A stretch of 64,000 nucleotides of DNA. It comes from Doris montereyensis (Eukaryota > Mollusca > Gastropoda > Nudibranchia > Dorididae). The stretch lies in contig JAXRKP010000346.1 of assembly GCA_037039925.1 (NCBI GenBank), forward strand, positions 139,501 to 203,500, given 5' to 3'. This document shows, one piece after another, positions 1 through 47,044 of the stretch. The position numbers and the translations under genes are program-made. How positions within the stretch are numbered: the stretch's first letter is position 1; the number at the start of each line of letters is the position of its first letter. The notes under the pieces are model-generated. The model saw nothing but the letters and a program-made list of their open reading frames with translations, was not told the origin of the DNA and did not search any database.

Positions 1-103
1 AGACAGACAGTGAGGCAAAGGACACCCTGCCGGAAGTGACACGTCATAATTATAAGGACATGAAATATATCGTATTGAAGCCCCATATCACACATACGTC
101 ATC
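1..103. repeat. Left flank related to SINE family D, minus orientation
   Basis: The stretch ccggaagtgac...gaagccccatat (30-90) resembles the minus-strand tail of the family D copy at 50105-50250 (cggaagtgaagg...gaaagccccatag). It borders the minisatellite that follows. Confidence 0.5.
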
Positions 104-1318
104 ACGTTTTTGTCCAATGGAGACGTGTAATTGTCTCGTTTTTGTCAATGGAGACGTGTAATTGTCTCGTTTTTGTCCAATGGAGACATGTAATTGTCTC
201 GTTTTTGTCCAATGGAGACTATGTAATTGTTTCGTTTTTGTCCAATGGAGTAAATGTCTCGTTTTTGTCCATGTAATTGTCTCGTTTTTGTCCAATGGAG
301 ACATGTAATTGTCTCGTTTTTGTCCAATGGAGACAATGGAGACGTAATTGTCTCGTTTTTGTCCAATGGAGACGTGTAATTGTCTCGTTTTTGTCCAATG
401 GAGACATGTAATTGTCTAGTTTTTGTCCAATGGAGACTTGTCCAATGGAGACGTAATTGTCTAGTTTTTGTCCAATGGAGACATGTAATTGTCTCGCTTT
501 TTGTCCAATGGAGGCGTGTAATTGTCTAGATTTTGTCCAATGGAGACATGTAATTGTCTAGTTTTTGTCCAATGGTAAGACGTGTAATTGTCTCGTTTTT
601 GTCCAATGGAGACGTGTAATTGTCTCGTTTTTGTCCAATGGAGACATGTAATTGTCTCGTTTTTGTCCAATGGAGACGTGTAATTGTCTCGTTTTTTTGT
701 CCAATGGAGACGTGTAATTGTCTAGTTTTTGTCCAATGGAGACATGTAATTTGTCTAGTTTTTGTCCAATGGAGACATGTAATTGTCTAGTTTTTGTCCA
801 ATGGAGACATGTAATTTGTCTAGTTTTTGTCCAATGGAGACATGTAATTGTCTAGTTTTTGTCCAATGGAGACATGTAATTGTCTAGTTTTTGTCCAATG
901 GAGACATGTAATTGTCTAGTTTTTGTCCAATGGAGACAAGTAATTGTCTAGATTTTGTCCAATGGAGTCAAGTAATTGTCTCGTTTTTGTCCAATGGAGA
1001 CGTGTAATTGTCTAGTTTTTGTCCAATGGAGACGTGTAATTGTCTAGTTTTTGTCCAATGGAGTCATGTAATTGTCTCGTTTTTTGTCCAATGGAGACGT
1101 GTAATTGTCTCGTTTTTGTCCAATGGAGACGTGTACTTGTCTCGTTTTTGTCCATTGGAGACATGTAATTGTCTCGTTTTTGTCCAATGGAGACGTGTAA
1201 TTGTCTCATTTTTGTCCATTGGAGACATGCAATTGTCTTGTTTTTGTCCAATGGAAGCGTGTGTTTGTCTCGTCTTTGTCCAATGGAGACGTGTGTTTTG
1301 TCTCCTCTTTGTCCTATG
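104..1318. repeat. 31-33-bp minisatellite, about 38 copies
   Basis: The unit contains gtttttgtccaatggagacg and tgtaattgtctc. Copies alternate cgtg/catg and tctcg/tctag, and some are shortened. The last copies grade into tgtctcgtctttgtcc and then cctatggggcttcc, the inner sequence of SINE family D at about 50370-50400. Short ORFs on both strands are products of the repeat and are not genes. Confidence 0.96.
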
Positions 1319-1770
1319 GGGCTTCCACATCCAGTTGATGTCTTATTTAAGTGTCAATTCTCGTAATGTTCGTGCATTCCTTGACGCAATGCCAACTAAG
1401 AGATGGTTGGATGGGGATATAATTATATCTTCTAAAGGCATTAGGCAAGTAAGAGCAGTTTGTTTTAATGATAAAAAGGGCTGAGGTTGGTACAGTTCCG
1501 TTTGTTTTTCCTTAACCCATTGCTTTTGCTGTGTGTTCACTTAATTATTTTAATACTGTACGTGATTTGTTTTTATGTTAATAAGTACATTGTTAATTGA
1601 TTTGTTTCAGGGTTTTTGTTGTTGTTGTTTATTCTGTGTTGTGTTTTGTATCATGTTTGTTTGTTGATAATCTGTGTTTGATTTTAATCTCAAATTAACA
1701 ATTGGCGTCGTTGTGATCACATTGTCGTCATGCCCATCTCTTCGCTTTTCCCCATGAGATCTCCTTTATT
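1319..1770. other. Unassigned spacer
   Basis: AT-rich sequence after the first array; its first 40 bases continue the family D similarity. No exon, RNA gene or recognised repeat seen in the remainder. Confidence 0.4.
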
Positions 1771-1773
1771 CTT

Positions 1774-2046
1774 CAGTCCAGAAGCACGGCATCGGCCTCT
1801 CAACCAAAAGGTAGTGGGTTCAAGCCCCGCCAACGGTTGAAAAATGTTATTCAGTATTTTCGCGTGCAGTCTACCCCCGTGGTCCGGGCATGTGGATCGA
1901 CACTAGTCTCATCGAAGATGGACGATGAAAAGGAGGTCCCGATGTGCAGATGCAACACTGTACACATTAAAGATCCCATAGCTACAGGACACTCCGGGCA
2001 AAATTAAAATCGTACCAAAAACCCCGAAATCACCTCTGTTTATGGA
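1774..2046 (+). mobile_element. SINE family A copy
   Basis: Shares with four other full copies in the window the order: cagtccagaagc head, ctctcaaccaaaaggt, gggttcaagccccgcc (a B-box-like motif), a C-rich stretch, gtggatcgacac, aaaaggaggt, gatcccatagctac, and ...gaaatcacc. The head looks like a degenerate RNA polymerase III promoter from a tRNA. The copy ends in a long (AAT)n/(AAG)n tail. Confidence 0.8.
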
Positions 2047-2048
2047 TG

Positions 2049-2113
2049 TGTGTAATAATAATAAGAATAATAACAAATGTAATAATAATAATAATAATAA
2101 TAACAATAATAAC

Positions 2114-2176
<63 letters not shown>

Positions 2177-2268
2177 AAGGAGAAGAAGAATTTCAAGAAG
2201 AAGAAGAAGGCGAAAAAGAAGAATTTCAAGAAAAAAAAGAAGAAGAAGAAGAAGAAAAAGAAGAATTT
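2049..2268. repeat. (AAT)n then (AAG)n microsatellite
   Basis: About 100 bases of AAT with a few AAC units turn into about 120 bases of AAG. It forms the tail of the family A copy in front of it. Confidence 0.97.
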
Positions 2269-2439
2269 AAGGCATGCCACTCGGTCAGAGGAGCCGCTTG
2301 ATTTCAGCAGTCTTCTAGGGTTGTTCTTGTCCCCACCTGTTCACACCTCTATTCCACTTTACACCATAGAAGCCTGGATAATCTCTGATTCTATGGGCTA
2401 TAACTACAGCTTGGAAGAAAATTTATTGTCTTTCAATTC

Positions 2440-2910
2440 TTGTGGGCGGGTGCTGCTGGTAGGGTGGGCGGTGGTTGGCAGGAACTGCTAGTGGGTCCTA
2501 CTTCTTCCTTTCACTCTTTCACTTTTCTTTCATGTTGCTGTTTTCTCTTAGTCATCTCATACATATGGTTGACATGGTAAATTTCAATGAAACTGCTGGT
2601 AGTTGCTACTTCTTTGCTTCTATTGATTTTTTTTCAAAGTGCTTTATGTTCTGCCTAGACAGTTGTCAGTAACACTAGTCAGCTACAGACCCTGAGATTA
2701 TCGCCACGGTGGACAGGGTTATTCTAAGAATCAAAAACTTTCCTTTCGCTATCTTTCATCATGCCGTATATCCTTTTAATTTATGGTAAAAAAATTTAAT
2801 AAATTGTAACGTTTCTATGGTGCCATTCGGGCCTGAGATCACCGCATATGGTGGGCGGGATAAATTTGAATGTTCAAAACAAGCCTTCAGTTTTTATTTT
2901 TTCTTTCAGT
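2440..2910 (+). repeat. Family E repeat, broken copies
   Basis: Contains the family E signature ggtcctacttctt, tttcactctttcac, ttgctgttttctctta, gagatcaccgcatatggtgg and aaatttcaatga. The parts at 2640-2760 and 2800-2880 are incomplete repeats of its end. Family E segments recur at least seven more times in this window. Confidence 0.65.
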
Positions 2911-2937
2911 ATGCAATCCATGTCATGCCAGTGTGTG

Positions 2938-3010
2938 TGTCACTGTTGCTTTCTGTCACTGTTGCTTTCTGTCACTGTTGCTTTCTGTCACTGTTGCTTT
3001 CTGTCACTGT
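2938..3010. repeat. 16-bp tandem repeat near the exon 1 acceptor
   Basis: Four to five copies of tttctgtcactgttgc, ending about 100 bases before exon 1. Pyrimidine-rich on the sense strand. Confidence 0.95.
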
Positions 3011-3108
3011 ATCGACAACAAGGATAATAGTTTTATCAACAAATTACTTGATGGTTACCACCGCTGCTGATCTGTTAATTTTTGGTTTGTGTTTTTGTTT
3101 TTTCTCAG

Positions 3109-39398
<36,290 letters not shown>

Positions 39399-40133
39399 AC
39401 ATTTTGATGTTGATACTATTTTCACTCTTCTTTTTTTCATTTTTTTTTCTTTCTTTCTTTTTTTAAAGATTTGTTCTTTTTGTTTCTTCTTTGTTTTATT
39501 CCTCTTTTTAAATATCTGATCAAGTTTTTCTCTCGCTCACATTCTGAAACAAAAATCAAACGAAAAACAGAAGAAAACAAAGAAAAGAGATAGATGTATG
39601 AGCTGTTGCTCCTACGTGTTTCTGTGTAACGTCAATAGTTTACATTACGTTTTTTATTTTGATACGAAAATGTAAATATCTTGATGTTACCAGACTTTCT
39701 TCACACAAATCTCATTTGCAGCTGATAAGTTGCCATACAGGTTTTATAAAATAGAGGACCAACTCTTCTCTTCTTTATTTAAAAATTTTTTTTTATAAAT
39801 GTGAGGTTTGATAACTTTCTTTCGTATGACTTGATATTGATGATCTTACTAGATTGTTGTTATAATGGTATCCTTGCTTTTTCATTTTTTTCTTTCTCTC
39901 TCTCTTTTTTTTTTTCTTCTTTTTTTTCCTTGTGTTTGTGTGTTGTTTTGTTTCGGTTTTTTGTTTGTTTGTTTTTTTGTGTTTTTTGTTGTTGCTTGTT
40001 TTGTTTCCTTTGGAAATGATTTTTTTGTCTTCTCTTCGGTGAAACAAGCCTTCACAGAACCAACCACTTGAAGTGCTCTCACACTCTCAGTGTAATAATG
40101 TCATAATGTTCAGATAGTCCCTCCTCCTATTCA

Positions 40134-40170
<37 letters not shown>

Positions 40171-41300
40171 GACATTGTACATGTGTCTATTGTGAAGAAG
40201 ATTCATATGAATTACGTTTCGTCGTGTTATTTACCTCACTTAGCATGCAATTTTCTTGGTGTTGTGTGTACATAAGCATTAAATCTGTCGTTGATGAAAG
40301 TAGCTGAGTGCATATGAAATGTATGATTGTGGGTGGCACATTGTTTTATAACACCGTTGTGAATGTGTGATTAGACGCTAATTACAATCTCTGCTGATGT
40401 TGCAAGGAAAAAAGTAACCACCCCCCTCCCCCCCTTTGCCCCTCATTTAAAGTGAACTCTCGGAGGTCTTTTTTTTTTTTTTTTTTTTTAAATTATTTTT
40501 TTAAACGATCTTGAAATCTTATCCATCAATGCAACTCTATTTAAAAAAAAACAACTTTAACTTGTCATTTTACTGACACGACACCGTTGTAAAGAAGTTT
40601 TGATTTTGATTCCAGACTGCTTCAATATCAACATTTTGACAGATGCGTTGAAATTCATTAAATTAAAGACGTTTTTAAAAATGTAATTATTATTGCTGAT
40701 TCTAATACTGGTGAAACTGTTTGAAGAGGTGAAATGAGAGAAACTGTTTCCCCAGCCACGGTGATGTTTACACAATGTTTTTCTAGTCATGTTTACTGTG
40801 CCAGTGACACAAAATGGCAGCTGGGTATTCTCGTTTTCTGGTTCCCTTTTTAATGATAATAATTGTAGTAATAACACTAAGAATGATAATGATAATAATT
40901 AATATCTATAGAGCGCTTATTCTGTTAAAAGAGGCTTTAAGCGCTTTAAAACATATTATACAGTTATACGTTATTATGTCTATAGCACGTAGATTAACAT
41001 TGATGAAAATCAATAGTTTAAACAGAGGATACATTATAAAAGCTCTGTGCATAAAAAAAAAACCATACGCTAAAATTGCATGACAAGCCGCTCTTAACTC
41101 AAAAGTTTTAGATTTTTTTGTCTTAGGCTATTTTAGTATAACTTTATGAGATCTAGAAGATGTCTGGATGGTTTTTACAAAGTGTACAGTAGATTCCAAG
41201 ATACTGCATAACTGATTTTGTTATACCCTCTGTTGCGATCATTTCTTCGTGACTTAAAAGTCAATAAAAAAAATTTGATTACTTCGATTTGACAATGGAA
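39399..41300 (+). promoter_or_regulatory. Laminin 3' flank / probable 3' UTR with poly(A) signal candidate
   Basis: AT-rich sequence with T runs and a (GT)n tract at 40138-40170. The clearest AATAAA after the stop is at 41264-41269, with a further one at 42727-42732. No other gene was seen up to about 42.8 kb. Which signal is used, if either, cannot be decided from sequence. Confidence 0.4.
40850..41000. repeat. Element with atagagcgctt start
   Basis: AAT/GAT units followed by ctatagagcgcttattctg and ctttaagcgctttaaaa, related to 27227-27280. Lies in the laminin 3' flank. Confidence 0.55.
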
Positions 41301-42844
41301 TGCAGGCGACGAAATGAAAGGATTGCAATGACAAATTTGGCCTAGAATTAATTAATTGATTTTAAATACATATAGGCTACGTGAGATATCAATCAGCATA
41401 TGGTACCTGATGTCATATATTAAAATTCAAATGGCATAATGAAAGAATAGTATGAGGAAATCAGGAAAACATTGTTATTGGACAATTTAATTCCCGTATC
41501 TCCTATTTCACTCAGTGAGATATATTTTTAAGAAGAAAAAAGAAAAAAATGAAAAGAAGCTGAATTGAGCTTGTAGCTTATAGTGATTGTGGTCACTCCT
41601 GTTACAGTCCAAGTCCTTCTCTTGTTTGTTTGGGTTTTTTTTCCTTTTTCGTTTGCTATCTTACTTTTTCATCACCCAAAGTTCCTCTTTTATTTTTATG
41701 TTCCATCAATCAGTAGACCCAGACTGAAACTTGTTCTTTGCTTTGCCGAGTGATTCACTGATTCCATGTCCTATCTGTCAGGTGTAAATCCAGGCTGTAT
41801 TCACTAGTAGTAACTCACCATAGGGTCGTTTTTTCCCCTTCTGTATGCATTCTACACCGCATAGCAAGACCAAGGTGACCAAGTGCGAAAAAGGATACGT
41901 CTACCAATATCGGATAGTGAAGGGTGTCTGCATCAAATTTCGTTCATGTTTTGTTTTGGGTTTTTTTTATAGAGAGGATAACAGTTTCTTTTATATACCC
42001 TGTGATTTTGGAAAACAAGATGAAAAACATTTTAGAATAGAGGACATCGGTTTTAAGATTTCATTTTTACTGTGTGTATGGAAGAGTTAAGTATTGACTG
42101 AGTGAGAGACTTCACGTTCTGTTTTGTTGTTCGGGTTTTTTTTTATATTCTGTTTTAATTTAGAAAAACAATTTGGTTTGGGTTTTGTTTTTTTTTGTTT
42201 GTTTGTTGAAAATGAGAAAAGGTGTTTAGTATTGGATGGATGGTGTTATAGAGTATGACAGTGACAGAAAATACTTTCAGGTCCTTCTGTATTGTGTGAT
42301 TGGGACATCCACCCACCTCAGTCCCGCATCTGAACGGTTGAATGCTATTCACACATTGCTAAGCCGAGTGACTGGGGACTTGAAACACACACACAAAATA
42401 TAACTTGTTTGTTTGTTTTGTATTCCATATTGTGGCAATCTCTTTGTATATGTATAAATATATATATATATACACTCAATTATACATAGGTATATATATA
42501 TATATATGTGTATAAAATATATTACAATATTCTATGTAACTTCTTTTCATTTTGTTTAATTCTATTTATGAGACCTTATAAGACATTATACTCATCTGCA
42601 TGAACACATTAGCCATCACTTTGAATCCATCCCATAGCCAGCTATGTATTTAACATTTCTTTAAAGTAAGAACAAATGTAAAAAAAAAAAGTAAAAAAAA
42701 AAAAGGAAAGCCCAACCCGACTTCTTAATAAAAACAGAAAATGAAAAATATTTATAAAATATTGTAGCCGTGTCTTGTTATGTTTTTTTTTTTTAATCTT
42801 AATCTATGGCTTTTTAACCAAGCCCTGCTGCAATTATTTTTATA

Positions 42845-43135
<291 letters not shown>

Positions 43136-43341
43136 CAATATCCTGCATTAAACAATGATTAACATTATGCAACTAACGTTATTCAAATTTTATTGTATTT
43201 TTTTTTATTTTTATTTCTCTTTCATATTGCTTCTAATCAATTCATTTATTGACATGGAAGTCGGAACAGATCTGAAATCTTCACCCAAAAAGAAAATGCA
43301 TTACACTTTGCACCCTCTCTTTCTCTCTCAGGCTCATATTA

Positions 43342-43508
<167 letters not shown>

Positions 43509-43564
43509 CTCAAACTCTGTGTTTCCTTCAATTTTTAAAACATTTTTACAGCCAGTTCATATTC

Positions 43565-43775
43565 AAATGGAAATTGAAGGAACTATATACTTGACAATTT
43601 AGTCCCCTTACTATATAGCTAAAGGAAATATGTAATTGACCATTTTAGTCTCCATGCTAAACCAAAGGAAGTATGTACTTGACAATTTTGACTCTATACT
43701 CTAACTGAAGGAAGTATGCAGTTAACAAACTTGGCTCTTTACTATGACTAAAGGAAATACAATTGACTACTTTAT
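43565..43775. repeat. Degenerate ~58-bp tandem repeat, 4 copies
   Basis: Each copy shows aaaggaa.tatgta.ttgac, a....tttagtc, and cta..cta. Copies are well diverged, so this array is older than the others. Confidence 0.75.
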
Positions 43776-44149
43776 TTTTTTAAGTCTATGCTTTTTTAAG
43801 AAATGTCCCACAGGTGTTTTAAACATGGATTAAATTGAAAGTTGTTATTATGTACAATTCATTGTCATTCAATATTATCTTTGGGTTGCTTCACGTAAAC
43901 TTTGAGCATGGAATGAAAACATGTCATCAACTGCTGTCTGTATCATATTATATATAATAAGAATAAATCAATACAGCGTTTTATTTTTCATGACCCATTT
44001 TGATTTTCAATTAATTTTTTCTCTCTTGGCTTTTTAATTACAAAAAATGAGGGCATGAAAGTTGTTGTGTTGCACTCTAAGAGTTTACATGTCTGTACAA
44101 GTATAAGTGAAGATAAAGATGGATTCATAGTCCGTATCCCCACACAAAT
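43776..44149. other. Spacer without recognised features
   Basis: AT-rich; nothing recognised. Confidence 0.4.
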
Positions 44150-44470
44150 GCAGGCTCACTGACTGTACATCATTTATCTCCCAGCAGGCCATTTCATTCA
44201 AAATCCTTCTCAACTCCCGGGGAGCATACAGTACACAAGCCTGTTAGTAGTGTTAGGCTTTTCGTACTAACACTGACAAGATCTTTCTCTAGCTATAGCT
44301 GGGTAGGCCTACTCATTCACACCTGAGTCGAGTTAGGAAAGTAGAGTGAAATGCCTTTCCTAAGAGTACAGCGTTGTGAAGAAGAAAAACACCTGTGCCA
44401 GTCATGGGGCCTGAACCAGTGTCGTCGTGGTTGTTAACTAGCTCACAACACTACGGTTAAGCTACAGTAC
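44150..44470 (-). mobile_element. Family F repeat with tRNA-like head at its right end
   Basis: Shares blocks with 26535-26720. Its right end in reverse reads gtagcttaaccgtagtg, tgagctagttaacaac and actggttcaggccccatgac, an A-box/B-box-like pair, so it is probably a SINE on the minus strand. Confidence 0.65.
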
Positions 44471-44691
44471 AAATGAAGAGCGATTGTCGGTAGGTTATTT
44501 CCCCCTCTCCTACCCTACACTCCTACACCATTGTAAGTTCACCATCTCTATAGTACATGTGTATCTATCACTTAGGTCTTTGCAGGCCATTTATTCAAGT
44601 TGAAGGTCTCTCTTGTCTAAACACGATATACTTTATTATTAAAATATATTAATAGATTGTTAACTAGGCACCTCATATTGAATGAAACTGC

Positions 44692-44850
44692 AGTCGGCCG
44701 ATAATTGGGACGTGACTATCTGGTATACGGAACAGCCGCTTAATTGGAACGATTCCTCTGGAACAGAGTTTTTCTATGGAAATTGAAAATGATCATATTT
44801 AATTGGAAGGCTCATCACCTCATTGGACTGGAAGAAATAGTCATTTTCTT
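44692..44850 (+). mobile_element. Pogo-like element end
   Basis: cagtcggccgataattggga, cagccgcttaattggaacga and ggaacagagtttttctatgg. A CAGT terminus with repeated (g)cttaattgg(g)ac motifs is typical of pogo-family inverted repeats. Confidence 0.6.
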
Positions 44851-45039
44851 AAATCCTATGGAGTGTGTGGTCATTTATTTACACAGTATACTCTGCTCAC
44901 ACTTGATATATTTGGATGGCAGGTGTAGCTATATTGCAGAGACGTGTGAATGAGTATGAGACAACGCAGGTAAGTTTATCACATAGATTATCGACAACGA
45001 TGACTGGCTGACTAAATGCTGGGTTTAGATGGAGGTTGC

Positions 45040-45585
45040 GGAACACTGATCACCTGAGTGGGCGTTGAACACGATCACCTGAGTGGGCTTCTATGTACTG
45101 TACTAACGTGATCACCTGAGTGGGCTTCTATGTACTGTACTAACGTGATCACCTGAGTGGGCTTCTATGTACTGTACTAACGTGATCACCTGAGTGAGCT
45201 TCTATGTACTGTACTAACGTGATCACCTGAGTGAGCTTCTATGTACTGTACTAACGATCATCTGAGTGAGATGTACTGTACTAACGTGATCACCTGAGTG
45301 AGCTTCTATGTACTGTACTAACGTGATCACCTGAGTGAGCTTCTATGTACTGTACTAAGGTGATCACCTGAGTGGGCTTCTATGTACTGTACTAAGGTGA
45401 TCACCTGATTGAGCTTCTATGTACTGTACTAAGGTGATCACCTGAGTGAGCTTCTATGTACTGTACTAAGGTGATCACCTGATTGAGCTTCTATGTACTG
45501 TACTAAGGTGATCACCTGAGTGAGCTTCTTTGTACTATACTAAGGTGATCACCTGAGTGAGCTTCTATGTACTGTACTAAATAGA
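45040..45585. repeat. 37-bp minisatellite, about 14 copies
   Basis: Unit: gatcacctgagtgagcttct, atgtactgtactaacgt. Variants aggt/acgt and gtggg/gtgag. It lies between two pogo-like end fragments. Confidence 0.96.
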
Positions 45586-45814
45586 CTTCCAAAAGAACTT
45601 ACTTTACTTACATATATACAAATGTATGTGTATTGATGATTTCTGTGCACATTGTACAAATGTGTGTTTAGTGTATCAATTGTCATTTTTTTTAAACCAC
45701 ACCCAGGGTAACATTGATATGCGATTGCCAATAATTTAAGTAAAACACTGCACGGAAGTAATAAACATACCTGCACCATTTATCATACTCATGTAGATAA
45801 ATGATACACTAACT

Positions 45815-45925
45815 ATGATAAGGCCGTTCCATATCATACATGGATGCCGCTTAATGGGAACACGTTTAATTGGAGCGATTTTGGTGGAACAGGGTTTTAT
45901 TAAATTAAACAGCTTCGACTGTACA
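45815..45925 (+). mobile_element. Second pogo-like end fragment
   Basis: gccgcttaatgggaacacgt, ttaattggagcgattttggt and ggaacagggttttatta, in the same orientation as 44692-44850. It closes with cgactg, the reverse of the CAGTCG terminus. Confidence 0.5.
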
Positions 45926-46054
45926 AAGACTAAGAGTAAGAGTGTGCCCTTCTGCTGTAGCCAGCTACACATTCCTCCTAGCTGTGACCAGATGTGCAGT
46001 TCAATCACCAGGTACTACCACTGGTAGGCCCTACTTTCTCCTTTTGTAGTCATG

Positions 46055-46345
46055 GGGACTCGATAGTTCAGAGGCAAGGTGTCAGCCTCTCAACCAAAAC
46101 TTAGTGGGTTCGAGCCCCGCCAACAGTTGAGAAATTTCCTTTAGTTTTTTTTTAGCAAAATCTACACACACACCCCACCTTCCCCCCCTCCCCGATCCAG
46201 GTAGGTGGATCGACACCTAGTCCCATCAGAGACGACAATGAAAAGGAGGTTTCGTGTGCAGATCACACAGCACTCTGTGCACATTAGAGATCCCTTGGCT
46301 GTGTCAGGGCAAAGTTAAAAATGCTACCAAAAACAAATGCCTAGG
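46055..46345 (+). mobile_element. SINE family A copy
   Basis: actcgatagttcagaggcaa, ctctcaaccaaaacttagtg, ggttcgagccccgccaacag, ggtggatcgacacctagtcc, aaaaggaggtttcgtgtgc and gatcccttggctgtgtca. The best-kept B-box of the family. Confidence 0.9.
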
Positions 46346-46374
46346 GTCTAGAAAACTTGAACGCTGAACTTTTA

Positions 46375-47040
46375 AAACTGAACCCGCTTTTGCAGCAGGA
46401 ATACTGCATCCACTCTTAACCAAAGTATGACAGAAAAGAAAACTCCAGATGAATGGAATGAAGGTATAATAATATTATAAATATTCCCAAAAAAGGCAAT
46501 TTGCGGGACTGCAATAACTGGAGGGGAATAACACTCCTGTCTATCCCTATTAAAGTTCTTGCAAAAGTAATAATACAACGAATATCAAATGCCGTTGATA
46601 CCTACATAAGAAATGAACAGGCAGGGTTAAGGAAAGGAAGAAACTGCTTGGACCAAATTTTCACATTAAGAAACATTAAAGAGCAATGGAATAAATGACA
46701 ATGTATATAAACTTCATTGATTTTGAAAAGGCATTCAATGCCCTCCACCCGAGAAGCATTTGGAAAATTCTAAGGAATTATGGAATACTCCAACATCTTG
46801 TTCAGCTCATTAAAAGTTTCTACAATGAATTCATGTGTAAAGTTGGAAATAGCGATCAAAATTTTGAAATCAAGAATGGTGTCAGACAAGGGTGTGTGAT
46901 GTCAGCAACCATCTTCATTATTGCTATAGACTGGGTGATGAAGCAAACAACCAGTGATCAACACAAAGGAAGTAGATGGACTCTCTTCTCTTCGCTAGAG
47001 GAAATAGATTTTGCTTATGATTTGGCGCTATTGTCCGAGG
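46375..47040 (+). pseudogene. LINE reverse transcriptase fragment with mutated catalytic box
   Basis: Reads PAFAAGILHPLLTKV, then PKKGNLRDCNNWRGITLLSI, NEQAGLRKGRNCLDQIFTLR, YINFIDFEKAFNALHPRSIW, IKNGVRQGCVMSATIFIIAI and DWVMKQTTSDQHKGSRWTLF, with frame changes and an internal stop (46696-46698). These are RT motifs of a non-LTR element. The catalytic box reads FAYD (47010-47021), so the first Asp is Tyr. The fragment ends abruptly about 20 bases later, where the LINE on the other strand begins. The missing half is what is seen, in another copy, at 31066-31860. Confidence 0.9.
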
Positions 47041-47044
47041 TCTG

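Noticed and set aside
104..1318. Regular direct repeats that could suggest a CRISPR array
   Set aside because: There are no unique spacers between repeats, units vary freely, and the DNA is eukaryotic. It is a minisatellite.
41845..42090. 81-codon ORF in the laminin 3' flank
   Set aside because: No recognisable similarity, no splice context, and surrounding AT-rich sequence; a chance ORF is more likely.
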